64,000 bases of DNA from Zhengitettix transpicula (Eukaryota; Arthropoda; Insecta; Orthoptera; Tetrigidae), in contig CM073590.1 of the NCBI GenBank assembly GCA_037074705.1, positions 223,082,246-223,146,245 on the forward strand, given 5' to 3'. Below are positions 12,366 to 25,408 of the stretch, one piece after another; the first letter of the stretch is position 1; each line of letters opens with the position of its first letter. The notes below the pieces were generated by a model. The model did not search any database. It had not been told where the DNA came from and was given only the letters and a program-made list of their open reading frames with translations. The position numbers and the translations under genes are program-made.

Positions 12366-13599
12366 TGTTCAATGAAGAAAAATTATTTCTGAGAAATATA
12401 GCTGCTTTCATTCATTTATAATTATTATCAATACTTAATTATCCCTATGGTACTCCAATGATTTTTTATATAGGTCCCTAAAAAATTAACATAAAATCCA
12501 TTTATTTCATAGAATAATAATAAAAATTAAGTTCCTGCTTTTTATCCTTTTCAGCGGAACGTGTCATATTAGTAATTTTAAAATACTTTCTGTTCTGCAG
12601 CAAGTTTTCTGAAACTGTATATCTCTCATTATATTTTACTATAAAAATTTCGCTATTGAAACAACGGTTTAATTGTTTTGTTCGGTTTGGCTCATTGTTT
12701 TATGGTTAATTTTCAAACGGTAGTTGATTGCCGTTGTTAGCAGTAGTGTGTTTGAATTTCCACGTATTGGAATAGATCGAACTTCCTGCGGAGGGTGGTT
12801 AATCATCCAATTCTGCTTCATTGTCGAGCACATAATGCTGCTATTTGCGTTTGTGTATCATAGGTGCCGTAATTATTTATCAGGAATGCGGTGCTTCAGG
12901 AGAGCGGGTGCCGGAGATGAAAGCAGATATTGATCAAAGAGCGAGTCGGCTGACTGACTTCCTTGCTCGGGCTAATATTGACTCTGGGAGATAATCACGA
13001 TGACTGGACGTTAAACAGGCTGTTTAAGCAGAACAGCGGCGAAAGGCCACTGCTTCCCATCAGCGTGGGTGGGTCACAGGTTGGCTTCCAAAGCCGCGGC
13101 GCTGTCTGGAGTGATGCCTACCTCGCGGGGGCGCACGCACAAAGGTCGCATTCACTATTTACGTGCGAAATTCCCTTTCACTAACCCCTCATACTGCGAC
13201 TCGTCGGAATTAAAGAGCACTCGCACTTGCATTGTTTAGATTATAATGCACACCTCTCGCTCCACGGTCCAAATATCCCGGCCTAATATTCGCATTTAGG
13301 GAACTTTAAAAAGCGTTTCCGATAATCATTCATTAACGTAGGCAGAGGGTGCATGAAATGGTGAGGTGATGAGGAAGGGTGAGAAACAGAGGTACGGGAT
13401 GGTAATTGACGAAAAAATAACAGTATCAGCTCGTCGTCGATACAAACTTTCTATAGTTTACAACAATAATAAAAGTTTCCAGACTTCTATTTTAGAGCTT
13501 TCCAACTATCTAGTTTTCACTTACAAACATCACACAAAAATACACCATTGAATATCTTTACTCATTAAAATTTGCAAAGACGCCATCAATTTACATGAT
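12366..13599. other. Intronic stretch, nothing recognisable
   Basis: AT-rich, with a more GC-balanced patch at about 12,880-13,260 that contains short open frames but no domain or convincing splice pair. Confidence 0.4.
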
Positions 13600-14235
13600 A
13601 AACATAGCATGTAAGATTACTGCAATGATTACCCTGCCTGTTATATGGATAAAACTAAAAGAGCTTTGAAAACTAGGTTTTAGCGGATAAACACCCGTTT
13701 ATAAACTAAACATTGTACTTTGAACAACCACACTTTTGAATTTTAAATACTAGCATTGTAGATAACAAGTTAATCGTGTCAGATCAATTAATGAAATCAA
13801 TCAGATTAAATTAAATAAATGTACCATTAAAGTCCAAAGTGATACAAGAGGACACAGCAGTATCTAAGATGTATTTATCTCTGCTTAATATATTTGTGAA
13901 TATAAACAAAATTAACGTCTGTAAGACAATAACTCAAGAAATTAACGACCCCTATAATTTACAAAAAACAGAAATTAAATTTGAGCAATATAATCTGTAC
14001 AGGATCACAACAGTTGATAGAAACGTCTACTAATTTTTTTCAAATCTAGTTCATAATTAATTTATATTTTTTATCTGTTACATGGGTCGTTAATTTTATT
14101 GTTTTATGTTTGTTAATTGTGTTTAAGTTGGCGTCCTTGGTACTTTTTAGGTTAAAGTGTTATGTGTTAACCTGAACAGGTCCACGAAACGTGGAGGAAA
14201 CTCTGTTAATTATGTTGTATTGTAATAGTTTTTTA
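13600..14235 (+). pseudogene. Penelope-like element remnant (GIY-YIG end)
   Basis: Around 13621-13680 the + strand reads CNDYPACYMDKTKRALKTRF and then a stop. This matches the C-terminal GIY-YIG endonuclease of PLEs, whose usual pattern is C..Y.G.T.R.L..R; the YIG motif has become YMD. Frames shift on both sides. Near 14173-14200 lies CTGAACAGGTCCACGAAACG, a counterpart to 55852-55878 downstream of the 56 kb PLE remnant in the same relative orientation. It is therefore a decayed 3' part of a PLE with its terminal sequence. Not functional. Confidence 0.65.
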
Positions 14236-15552
14236 AAATTCTATAGTCTCTATTCGGCCATAAATTTAAGTGACATATTGTTACAGACATATTATAGAAT
14301 ATTACGATTATAAACAAGACTCAAAGGGCATACTTGTGTATATTCTCTTTCCATGTCGTTACGGTTCAGCTTTCGAAATATATGTTATAATTCTCCCATA
14401 TTTTATAAACTTCTGTAAATAATTATATTTTTTAAAAATGATAAATCACACTGTATGATTCGGGGTTAGTATTGATACAAGATTTTTTTTCTTCCCGAGA
14501 ACAAATTAAAAAATTAAAAAAAGATAGTACTAACGGTTGCATTCCATTTATTCGAAAATAAATAAAGTAGCCAAGTTTTCAGAAACATTTTAGTACGATG
14601 AAAATGATATCTGCGTATCGTTCCTCGTCATGGAGAACATTAAGCTTCACAAATATAAAAAAATTGGTAAGTTATATTTACAAGTCTGAGTATAATGTAT
14701 TTATTGTTATTTCAAAAAATCATTAAAATTTTGTGAAGAAATTTGTAAAGGTGTACTTTACACAATTATTTCATCCGAAAAATAAAACATAGAAACGATT
14801 CATTGTTTTATTCATTTTATTTTATTAAAATGTAGCTGTAAAATTGAGTGATTTACTCGGTCATAAGCACGTACTGTTCTAAAATGTATCAGAGCGATCA
14901 GAAAATAATTAAAAAAATGTAAATTTTCACGTATTCGTTAGTATCGTTAACTGTTTTCCATCGCTATAATTATAGATATCAGTAAGACGTTTAATTAATC
15001 TGGAATAACAATTTTTTCCCCCAAAAAAAGTGAGGACTAGAATATTTGTAGTCGCAGAAAATTAAATCGTTGGGGCATTAAAATTGTCGGCATTCGTGGT
15101 TAAAGCGCCATTCATATGCTAATATTGGCATTTTTCAATAACCGACTTGCTTTCGCTAGAAAATTGAGCTACAGTAAAACCGATTACGGAACTAAATTCA
15201 CTATTAATGATTATTTAAACGGATCTGTTTCTAATCTCAGACTGTTTAAATCTCTGTTTCTGATAAATATCTATTACTGATTGTCCCATTGTAATATTTA
15301 CATATTCAGGGTTTAGGATGTTATATTATCGAGATTAACTATTTGTAGCTCTGAATGTTTTTAACTCACTTCGTTTTACTTCCGCTTTCAATTTTGCAGC
15401 TTGCTTCGCGGACGACCGCAATTAAATAATTCATAATAAGAGAAGAAATTTCGTGTTATGAGATTACTCAGCTGAGGATATTATTTTTACTTCTTGATAG
15501 TGCACAGTAAAATTTCGACAGATAACCTTTTCGTACAGGCCTTGAAGCCTAT
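14236..15552. other. AT-rich intronic stretch, nothing recognisable
   Basis: No repeat family or open frame that I can support. Confidence 0.4.
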
Positions 15553-15710
15553 TAGTTAGATAAATAAATTGCCCAATAACAGACAAAGAGAACAACTAAA
15601 TTAAATACCACACGTTACTGCAATCCTTGTTGCTTTCGTCAGGGTATTCAAAAAGAGCCGTAAGGCCGACGCACCGTACAGACCAGGCGTCGAACTGAAA
15701 AGCACCTTGA
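15553..15710. repeat. Half copy of foldback family B
   Basis: Left-end sequence AGATAAATAAATTGCCCAAT, then CAGACAAAGAG, then ACCACACGTTACTGCAATCC and CTTGTTGCTTTCGTCAGG. The terminal part resembles the terminal repeats of the element at 36330-36949. The segment 15614-15642 read on the minus strand is CTGACGA, a GCAA/TTGC hairpin, then GTAAC (one base off GAAAC). Only one arm is present. Confidence 0.65.
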
Positions 15711-15929
15711 AGCCTATCGCATCAAAAATATGAAAAGGATCTCTTCTAAATGTAATGATCCGGATAATAACGTTTTTTATGTAATAAATTACTCATATGA
15801 AATCAGTACTCTTTTAAAATTTCACAATAGTTAGAATTTTCCTGAGAGTGATTTCACTTATAAAGGACATAAAAGAAAAATAATTAACATTTAATAGAAA
15901 CTATTATTTTTCTGATTATTATCTAGCTA

Positions 15930-16125
15930 CACCCGTGGAAAAAAATTGTTCAAATTTCGTACACGTGTTCCTTTTAAAACGGAAAGGGTTAAGTTACGTC
16001 TACCATCTCCAGGGGCGGGGGTGGAAATTTTCAAACCTGCTAAAACGGGCCAATATTTGCGTCGAATAAATTTTTTACGGGGTCAATGGGATTGATAGTG
16101 TTATTCCCGATGTATAATGTTGGTA
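15930..16125 (+). mobile_element. Helitron-like element fragment
   Basis: Internal block shared with the element at 19800-20580: CTACACCCG, AAATTTCGTACACGTGTTCC, the GGGGCGGGGGTGGAAAT block, then AATATTTGCGTCGAATAAAT and GGGGTCAATGGGATTGATAG. Neither the TC start nor the CTRR end is present. Confidence 0.7.
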
Positions 16126-16796
16126 TTTCTACAACATTGGCTATCTAGTTTACCGAACTTCAAGTCAAGAGTAGGAACTTTGAGGACAGTAGAAGACACA
16201 TTTGAATTATTAACTACGGATGCATCCATTCTCTTTGGATTAATAACCCCTTCTTTAGAAATATCATTGATATTTAGTCCCTAGACGCGTACGGAAAAGT
16301 TTGTATAAGATTATCTAAATTGGTGTAGTTGTTGTTGATTTACTTGGAGATAAGTTAAATGTTTTTTCAGTTAGTTGCTGTTACCTACATGATACAATTA
16401 AAAATATAACACATTATTTTAAGAAAAAGACTTCTGACGTCATTCTGTGTGGATTCCCAGTTAGGTCATAGAGTATCACGATTACCGAATTTCAATTATA
16501 ATTTACTAAAAGAACATAATTATTTATGTTTCTCTTAATATTGTCGAAGTAGAAATCAATGTTGAAGGTCTCGGTAATGTTATATTTATTTCTATCTGTA
16601 AGCGCGCTTATTTTTCTTCTTCTTTAGGAGTGAGATCGTTGTCGGCAAACTATTCGCTTAACCACTGACAACTTTTCCATTGAGGTTGTCACCGCAGAGA
16701 CGATCGGCTCTGAATTATAGATGGAAGGAGTCCTTTGAAGGTTGTGTAGGCTTCCAGGATCCCGGGCAACCATCGGCAGGACGAAGAGGTCGATAG

Positions 16797-16967
16797 AGCC
16801 TGGAGCAGGGAGGAAGAGAGGTGCTTATCTTCACGGGAGACTTTAATAACCACGTGCGCAGAATCCCGCTCCACACAGAGCCAAAACGGAGCAGCCGAGC
16901 TCGGAAATTTGCCACAACCACTCGAACGCCAAAAGCCCTCTGCAAACCCTCACAGAATTGTTCTTAG
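16797..16967 (+). pseudogene. Possible non-LTR endonuclease remnant
   Basis: An open stretch between stops contains GREVLIFTGDFNNHV. This resembles the catalytic GDFN motif of the endonuclease/exonuclease/phosphatase domain in non-LTR retrotransposons, where a hydrophobic strand precedes GDFN.H. Nothing else of the domain can be traced on either side, so it is a tiny fragment or a chance match. The opposite-strand frames here (60-76 codons) have no features. Confidence 0.35.
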
Positions 16968-17254
16968 TTTCTGCAACTCGGGGGCGTCGCCGCAAAGTGA
17001 TCTACTACAGCAGAATTTCCCAATTATGAACAGAGTTTGCTCATAACTTAATTGCAGGTCCTTAAGTTTCTTGAGGCAACAGAACCGTCGGAGTGAAATC
17101 AACTTCGATACCTCCGTTTATTGATTGTCGAAAAAAAATCTATAATTCTGTTAACCATCATATATTGATTGCAAAACTGCTTGTAATATTTTATAAGTGT
17201 TTGAAAGTTGAAAAATTGTATTAAAACCTTAAGAACGGTCACTGGTTTACAAAA

Positions 17255-17770
17255 TGTATTTTATCGGTATCTTTCGACCTCAATTGGCGACATTCATCCT
17301 TAATAACAAAAAACTAAAAATAACATATAATAAAAAACACAATTATTAGCGTAATAAAATTAAAATTGTTTTTACATTCATACATACCAAAACAGACACA
17401 CAAACATATTGAAATTTAACTAGTGTTAATCATTACTATGTTCTTACATAATTTCGTCCCGTGTTTAATATTTTCCATGTTGGTTATTTAGGTGGGAAAA
17501 TATAAGTATTGTTCATGTGTGAATGCCATAGTACATGTATACACATTTACAAAATTTAAAAAAGTTACCCAGCATAATGTCATATATAAAATTAATTGTA
17601 GTCATCATAATGGTGGAAAACGTTATATTGGGCATACTAAACGTTATATTTAAACTAGATTAAAAGAACATAAAAACACTTTCAAAATTCTAAATAATAG
17701 TGTTGTATCTACACAATATTAGAAGAGAATCATTAATTTGATGGGAATAACGTGGAAATTTATACTTTGA
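17255..17770 (+). pseudogene. Penelope-like element remnant with GIY-YIG motif
   Basis: From 17555 the + strand reads FKKVTQHNVIYKINCSHH, then GGKRYIGHTKRYI, an in-frame stop, then TRLKEHKNTFKILNNSVVST and another stop. This is the PLE GIY-YIG endonuclease layout: a Cys-containing VIYKI.C strand, YIG.TKR, and the R.KEH helix. Upstream, 17258-17300 on the minus strand has a TTGAGGTCGAAAGATACC segment resembling the hammerhead-like motifs of other repeats here. At least two stops make it a pseudogene. Reverse transcriptase sequence was not found. Confidence 0.75.
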
Positions 17771-19799
17771 ATAAAATCTATTAAAAAGTAATTTATCAGA
17801 AATTGTGTAAAAAATTAAGAAATATTTATAATACAATATTTTTTTAACTTTTGAAACTTATAAAAATATTCCAATTAAAATTTTGTAATATTAATTTGAA
17901 AAAAAAAGGTTAGTACTTATTTTAAGATGGCTAAAATTTATTATTAAATTTCAAGAATGATGTAAATTTATTTTTATTTTAAAATTTATATTAGAAGAAT
18001 AAGAAGAAATATATACAGTAAAATATTGTACGTCACAAAATTGTTGTCGTAGTAAAAACCTGTCGTTGAAGTTTTGAATAAAATATTTTAAAATGTCTGA
18101 AAACGTAGTTACCTTCTTTAATTTATAATACTCTTAAAAAATACGAAAATTAAATTTTTATAGAAAGTTAAAATTGTCTAAACTATTTGTTTCTGGAAGC
18201 TGCTTTTGTTAATGACGTCACGAACTATAATGCCCGAAGGAATATTTTCAAAAGTCAAATTTGATCCCTTAGAATAATTTTTTGTAAATGATAAATTTTT
18301 TTCGGAATCTCTTGAATGCATTCTGAACATTATACGAAATATTCTTGTAATGTAGTCCAATATAAGTTATTTTTTTAATAAATCAAGTAAAACCGGTCTC
18401 AAATGATTTATTAGACAAGTGAAGTTATTACATTAATAAAATCAGGAGTTATGAATGAATTAAAATTGATAATTGTTTGAAAAGTAAATGTAAAGGAATT
18501 TTACAAAAAAATGTTGACATTACAGAAAGCTTCCTCGATAAAATAAATGCTTTAAAAATTATAAAATTTTGTTTCCTGGGACTGATATGAAAATAGAGCA
18601 ATTCAATATTTTTTTAGAGTAACTGGTTACATGAGATTATAAATGTCAGTCTTAATAAATTGACAGTAAGTTGTTTAAAGTAGTTAAAATCTCCCGAATA
18701 TTTAATATGAACGAAATTGTCGTTTATGGTACAAAAATCTGATTTAGGGTTTAAGAATTTAAGTTCTGGCTAGCAAATATTTAAATTTTTGAGACAGATT
18801 TGAACTGAGGATCATGAACTGTTTGATGAATTTGGATAACGTTTCATCGAAAGAGGATAAACAAGCACGGACAAGTGAATATCGAGATGAAGAAAACTTA
18901 AACATTCATGCAATTGTAAAAAGGATCCAGCCATATTAAAATTTAATAAATGGCGAAGCAGAAAACTAGAGAGTTTGTGTATAAAACAAATTTAAATTTC
19001 AAAAAAGTTAAAGAAAAGTTTTGTTGCTGAAGTGCTGGTGATTTCGTTTGCAAACTGCAACACGGTAAAAGTTTACGTGATCAAAGAGAGAAAGGGAACT
19101 GTTGCGTACTGCAAGTAGAGGGGGTTGATTTTTTTTCTTCAAAACATTTAATAGAAATCGCTTTAACAAAACAAAATTAATAAAGTTTAAAGTCAAAGTT
19201 ATTTTAAAGAAATTTAGGGGGACTATTTTTCGCTGTAGCTATGCGAAACCTGATATGAAGCGTATTGTGAAATTAATTGAGGAAATAATTTTTTTTTGTA
19301 ATTTCCGGGAGAGTTGTGAGGTGGAATGGGTGGGGGGTAGTGGGGGGTTTCGGTATCTGTTGTTCCTGTCGTCCCTGAAGGGAAATGAAAATTGAGTGTA
19401 ACTGCATATCCATTAATTGGAATCAATATTTGGCCCTGTAACGCTCGCGATCAACTCATATTTTTTTTCCCCTCGAAGCAGAATTCACGTACAAGCTCCA
19501 TTTGTTTTTCAAGAGCGACCAATTTTGTTTAACAGAAATGAAGTGCAGCAATTTACAAAATTGCCTGTTTGCTTGAGACAAAATATAAATGACTGACCAT
19601 CCAAGACGACGAGGTCTGTTTGCTCTATGAATGGCGTTTCGCGTAGATTGGACGTAACACACTCCTACAGACACTACTCCAATTAAAGCCACTTAACAGT
19701 TTCCAAGGTTGAAATTCGCCAGTCTGACACACCGTTACTGTATCTGCAACAAATTATAAAAAATAAACGTCCGCTTAAAAATCCATTACATCCTCCTAA
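17771..19799. other. AT-rich intronic stretch, nothing recognisable
   Basis: Homopolymer-rich AT sequence. A small G/T-rich patch lies at 19316-19345. No supported gene or repeat family. Confidence 0.4.
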
Positions 19800-20579
19800 T
19801 CTATATATATATATAAATTAATTGCTGTTCGTTAGTCTCACTAAAACTCGAGAACGGCTGAACGGATTTATCTTATCTTAGTCTTGAAATGTTCGTGCAG
19901 GTCTAGAGAAGGTTTAAAAGGCGAGAAAAAATCGAATAATTTCCGGGAAAACCCTAAAAACAGCCCTTTTCTATTTCCCATACAAACGTTATCTAAATAA
20001 AATACAAATCTACACCAGTCGAGCAATTTTCACCAAATTTCGTACACGTGTTCTTTGCGACCAGGAAACAAACACTGTTGGGGTGAGACGCGTCTTCCAC
20101 CCCCAGAAGCGGGGGTGGAAATATTTAAACATACTAAAACTGCCGATATTTGAGTCGGATAAATATTTTTAGGGGTCAAAGATATTTATAGTGTTTCTAC
20201 CAATGTTATCTGAATACAATTTTTATCCGCTACGCCATTTGAAAAGGACACTCTTAGGGTTTGGGGTGGAGATGCTTTACAGTAAAATAACGCGAATACA
20301 ACCGAGATTGGAGACAAATCAAAGGTTATGGAAGTCACTGTGTTTAGTTATGACATTCAAATTGGCATTTACCCCTCAGATGCAGGGGTAGCGGGGTGCA
20401 AATTTTGGAACATGCAAACACGGCAGATATTTGAGTTGAAGAAATATTTTTCAGAGTTAATTATAATCATTAGGGTTCGAGTAGCGTTACATAAAAATTG
20501 CGCAAAAGCAGCCGAAATTGGAGTCATATCGGGGGTTATAGATAAATGACATCTCGGGCAACGCCGGGCACCCAGATAG
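19800..20579 (+). mobile_element. Non-autonomous Helitron-like element
   Basis: Begins TC at 19800-19801 followed by TATATATATATAAATTAATT and CTGTTCGTTAGTCTC, a typical Helitron 5' end in insects. It ends with a GC hairpin (CGGGCAACGCCGGGC) about 10 bp before ATAG, one base off the usual CTAG. Insertion is between A (19799) and T (20580), the Helitron target, with no duplication. Internal blocks recur at 15930, 41702 and 49912. Open frames of 66 and 73 codons inside have no Rep or helicase motif, so the element is non-autonomous. Confidence 0.85.
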
Positions 20580-22416
20580 TATCAATATAAATTTCTGTAT
20601 TAACGGAAATAGAATTTTCGATTCGAGTGACATAATAGCATAAAATATACTCAATATATTTTCACTATACATTAATTTTTTTGCAGTACGCAAACAAAGA
20701 TTCTGCATACTTTTTTATTTATGAATAAATTTTATGAATAAGACAAGCAGCAGCAGAAAAATGAAATATTACTCAAGAACATATTTGTTTTAGAATAAAT
20801 TTGTCACAAAATTAAGTACTTTTTATTAATTGTTACAAATGAATGTATAGTCTAGTTAATAAATTATCCAGTGGATTATAATTAATAAAATATAGTATCA
20901 TAGATCTGGAATATGAAGAACTGTTGCTTTCTAAAATTAAATGTTGAATTTTTTTCCGGTTTTAGATTCATTAATAAACAAATTCTGGTGTTTGCTATAA
21001 ATTTAATTCATGGCAATTTTACATTTTAAATGATATTTTATTTTTAAGTCTGTTTTAATTAATAATATATATTCAACGACTATTTACAAACATTTTTTTA
21101 TAATTTAAATTTTTTATCAACCATAAATTTGAATACAATTAATTTATAATTTATTAACCATAAATTTGGTAAGCTAATTAAAATCTTATTGCTTATATTA
21201 AGTAAAATCACATGCACCAATAAGTTTTATTTTCCGTTACCTAAGAACCCTAAGAGTAATATTTATTATCAGACTGAGAACATCTTTATAAACCATTTAG
21301 TCAGAATCAGCCTGAAGCGGATACAAATACGTACAGAAACGTCGTTGTCCTGTTGAATTAATTTTATGAGAAATTAATTTTTTTTCTTGATTTTAAAAAA
21401 AGAATTGTTAAAAATATTTTATATTACTTTTTATAATACAGGAACTTGTATTATCATATTCATGTTTAGTTTTTTCCCCATTATTCAGAAAGTAACTACG
21501 TGTTACGATATACATCTCGTTTGAAATAATTGACTCACTGTAACGTTCTACTGCTTCATATAATTAAACTGAAGTATTTTTACTACAAAAAACTTGATAC
21601 TTGTTCCTTAACATAAAATAGTTATTATTATAATTATATGAATGAAAATATACTGATTAAGGACGATTCAGGCTGAGGTGTTTGCACACGTTCAGACTCG
21701 ATCCCTTTACCTTCGTAGTTATAACATGGCGCGACTTTAATATAACGATATATTACATGAAATACGGTATCAGAAATATATGTACATAAAACCTCTTTAT
21801 TAGTTAATCGTTTAGTTCGTTTCGTTGGAGTTTTAGTTACAAGTTATAGTTGTTGGAAACTATCGAGTTATTTATTCAGTAACCTTTTGATTTACCTCAA
21901 AATAAATTCAATTAACTTCTTATGGAAGTGATAGTTCACTGACTGGTTTCACGCGAGACCTCATCTGGTTCGATCCTGTTCTAACCTCTTCATATAGTAG
22001 TAGTTTCTACATCCCACATCCTTAATTATCTGATTTATGTTTTCGTATCGCAGTTTTTCTCGTCTATTCCTCAGCTTCCACACTACTTCCATATGCGTCA
22101 CCATTGATTATTTTGTATTTTCATCGAATTTTCAATATAGCTAACCTCAATATATTACAATACTCTCCTTAGTACTTGATTTTAATTTGTATGCTGTAAT
22201 AAGATTGATTTGGTAATTACGAAATAATAAACCCGTTTTAAGCAGTCTCCAATATTTTCAATTTTAATGTTATTAGGAAGCTTTGGACTTTATGTCATTC
22301 TCAGGCTTCTCTTTTTGGTGTTCCTCTGGACTTTCAATTTACGGCATGAGTAACTCTCTGACAAAAATTGATTCAATGGAGATTATATATACATATAAAC
22401 TCTATGTTAGACGAAA
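20580..22416. other. AT-rich intronic stretch
   Basis: No gene. At 21311-21345 the + strand has CCTGAAGC, a possible short hairpin and GAAACGTCG, similar to the 53 kb hammerhead-like motif, in a repeat I could not delimit. Otherwise nothing recognisable. Confidence 0.4.
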
Positions 22417-22731
22417 ATTAACAAATAGATATAAACTAGTCAATAAAAAGACTTAATTAAGTGTTAAAATAAATACCATAGAATGTTTCTGTAATCCTTG
22501 TTGCTTTCGTCAGGTGATCCAAAATCGTTTAACAGCCTTAAGAATGGTACATCTAAAAAAATAGTTGACGAACTCAAAAGCAAAAGCGTGTCGTTCTTAC
22601 AACCCTTACGATTTATTCATCAACTGAGAAACCAACAGGGATTGCAGAAACGTTGTGTTTTAGTCTATTTATATTTATTTTATTTCGTCATTTTCTGCGT
22701 GTATTGGCTACTTCATTATCTATTTGTTAAT
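22417..22731. repeat. Foldback element, family B
   Basis: Terminal inverted repeats ATTAACAAATAGAT (22417-22430) and ATCTATTTGTTAAT (22718-22731). Inner arms carry CCATAGAATGTTTCTGTAAT with CTTGTTGCTTTCGTCAGGTG, and AGGGATTGCAGAAACGTTGT. The apex sequence differs from family A. No target-site duplication is evident. Hammerhead-like core at 22485-22513 (minus): CTGACGA, hairpin, GAAAC. Confidence 0.8.
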
Positions 22732-22893
22732 TAATACAATAATATTTGAAACTTAAATCATTTGAGCAATTTTAACAAAAACTGGTTCGATGAGGAATTT
22801 AGCTTGTCAATATTTTGATATATATATGTAAATATATCAAATGGTAATATTTACTTTGAATATAGATATATTTTTATATGAAGACGTACAACA

Positions 22894-23319
22894 CTAATAT
22901 TTTATCAAATTATCTAATTTTTGACGAAAAGCATGAACACAGTTTTCATTAAAGCAGTTATTTGTGTCTAATGTACCAATGCTACCAACAGCTGTATCGC
23001 GGTCACGAGAGTCTCTGGAATGAGTTGCATGATTGAAATTCCCGTTTTTTTCCCCTGTGATTTCCCCGTGATTGCTGCCAAATACAGGTGTTGTTGAGGG
23101 AATGATACAGGTTGTTCTTGTTGACATGAGTATTGGGGAACTCCAGGGACTTGCTACATCCACGCGTAGCTTTGATGAATTGCCACTGAGAGGGTCAAGC
23201 GAATTGTCGCTGCTGGCCAGAGGAAGTGGCTCAATGGCTGCTAATGGACCAATCTCTGGTCCACGTGACACCTCCGTGTCCTCACCAAGGCCCACCTGAC
23301 TTCTGCGACTTTCCTTTGT
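22894..23319 (-). CDS. Unassigned open frame of about 141 codons
   Basis: The minus strand is open from a stop just above 23319 down to a stop at 22894. The first in-frame start-like codon is GTG at 23295, so translation from ATG would begin further in. Ser/Thr-rich product, e.g. LPLASSDNSLDPLSGNSSKL and STRTTCIIPSTTPV. No domain, signal peptide or membrane segment. A possible acceptor (AGTCAG followed by GTGGGC) sits at its upstream edge, so it might be a terminal exon or part of a decayed transposon ORF. Composition is less AT-rich than its surroundings. The opposite strand is also open over part of the span. Function unknown; it may be non-coding. Confidence 0.25.
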   Translation of the reverse strand, partial: TKESRRSQVGLGEDTEVSRGPEIGPLAAIEPLPLASSDNSLDPLSGNSSKLRVDVASPWSSPILMSTRTTCIIPSTTPVFGSNHGEITGEKNGNFNHATHSRDSRDRDTAVGSIGTLDTNNCFNENCVHAFRQKLDNLIKY

Positions 23320-23689
23320 TCACATATTTCGAGGACGACTGCTCCGTATATGATTTATTTATCTCATTTGTTGTAAAAACAAAAAAAAACTATGAGGGAA
23401 ACGTGGTAGCGTTGTGCGGCGTTTGGTTTTAACTTCTCTCCTTGGAACAGGGCTACTTTTTTTTAAAAAAATTTACATACAAAATCTCAAAAATTTAATA
23501 TATTTTTATACCATTGGGTCGTCACCTATCGATGAATAACAAAGGAATCTTGAAGTATCTAAGACGTGAAAAACATAAATGATTAAATAATTTCACTAAA
23601 AGAATTATATGACTCTCCATTAACCAATCCAATATTTGGGACGTATCAGAGAAATCCGATTGAAAGTAAACTATTTTCATGTAATAAAT

Positions 23690-23862
23690 TAACAAACAGC
23701 TAATATGCCAGAAAAAAAGTGTATTGATTCATTTTCAAAAAATCATCACAATATGACGTTCCGTCCCCATGAAAAATTCCATGTTACATGAAAACTCCCC
23801 AAAATAGTGGATGAAACGTCGCATTTTGTGTCAACACACTTTTCCTGGCATATTGTCTGTTA
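23690..23862. repeat. Small inverted-repeat element
   Basis: The left arm (AATATGCCAG, AAAAGTGTATTGAT, TGACGTTCCGTCCCCATGA) and the right arm (GTGGATGAAACGTCGCATTT, GTCAACACACTTTTCCTGGC) are imperfect reverse complements. The GGATGAAACGTCG part resembles the GAAAC side of the other hammerhead-like repeats. Confidence 0.65.
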
Positions 23863-25405
23863 CGTTTATTTTTTTTAAATATAATTTTCAGATTGTATTA
23901 AATAATATATTTTTCATGTAAGGTATGCTAACAATTTACGTCAGAAAAAATCGACAGACTGGTTTTTATGTCTGAATTTTTTACTCCCAAGGACACCTCA
24001 TTAAGATTTTTGATGTGGTCAAGATTGTTAGATCATGCCAATTGTCTCTCACGTATTTCAATTTCTGTGAACTCATGATTTACAGAATAATAATATTATA
24101 AATAAATGTATTGATACGTACATTTTTCTTAATAGAGATTACAAATATTTCGTAAATAATAATTCTAATAAAAAATTAAACTAAACGAAAGGGATTCCAA
24201 CTTTAACCTCAAGTTGATATGTGGTGTCAAATTTCTCTTTGAGGATGATTCTACGTCTCGATGCCAGATCGGGACTACCGTCTTACTCGACAGAAGGACG
24301 GAGAGTCTGTATCCACATAAATTGACTCAGAAAACAGCGAAATTGGTAGAAAACAATCAGATTTAGTTTTTTCTATCAATTACATGAAATTCCGAATGTT
24401 ATATATATAAAATATTACAAACTACAATAATTAATATTAAGATAAACTCGGTTAAATAATTCAAAGGTAAAACTCAAAGCACCACAAACATCACTAAATA
24501 TACAATATAAAATTTATAAATAATTTATACTATTCATTTTTTAAAAGTATCTTCTCTAAATACCTGAAACATAAGAGAGAGACCAAGAAATTAATCACTC
24601 AGCAAATACCATTTACACATAAAAAATGTAGAACTTTATATTACAAATCATGGGACAGAATAAATGAAAACACCACACACTAATTAGGAGTAACATAAAA
24701 AAAATACACAACGCCGGTCTTCACCCAACTGAAGGACGATAAATCTGGCATTCCTTCGTAACTCGAGACGTTACACTAAAACACATATGAAGGGTCCCCG
24801 AGAAGGGTTGATAATTAATTGGACATTTGAAATCAGGAATCATTACGAGATATATCGAACACAAAAGGCTGCCGCCGCTCAACTTCTCCCCTTGAAGGAT
24901 TGGTTGTGCAATGAGTAACTGGGGCGATGAAATAACAGGCATTACGCCGAGTGCAATTGAAGGATAGTGAAAAAATGGTTAAGTGGATAGACTTGGAGGC
25001 TAATGAGGATGTCCTTTGAAGAGAGTGAGAAGAGGTCACTGTTGAGCCAAAGATCTTTTATTGACGATATGTGATTTTGATCGACAGGAAGAACTGCGGG
25101 TTGCCTGGCGCCAGTCGGGATAAATTTGGACAAGATCGAATGTGTTTTAGGGTTTTGTTAGAAGAAGAGTCAATGTTATTGACCGTTTACAAGTAAAGCA
25201 AAAATACTGGGATAAACAGCGAGACATAGATCAGATTTAAGGACTCTAATTCCGCCGCGATGATTGATCGGATTTTTTAAGTCGTGAATCAGAGAGATCA
25301 ACGGTTGTTGTATTGAGCCGACGGCAGCTCAGTTTTGAGTGGAAACGTTACTGATGATGACTGTAGTGCCACGGCCGAGGTGTGTGGAGGCTAGAGCATT
25401 CATTC
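23863..25405. other. Intronic stretch leading to an alternative promoter
   Basis: AT-rich to about 24,700, then more GC-balanced up to the candidate alternative first exon. Short overlapping open frames at 24,720-25,130 (minus) have no recognisable features. Confidence 0.35.
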
Positions 25406-25408
25406 AGT
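25404..25408 (+). promoter_or_regulatory. Candidate initiator (TCAGT) for the alternative first exon
   Basis: TCAGT matches the arthropod initiator consensus. It lies 90 bp upstream of the ATG at 25496 in a GC-enriched, TATA-less patch. It is placed by position and motif only. Confidence 0.3.
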
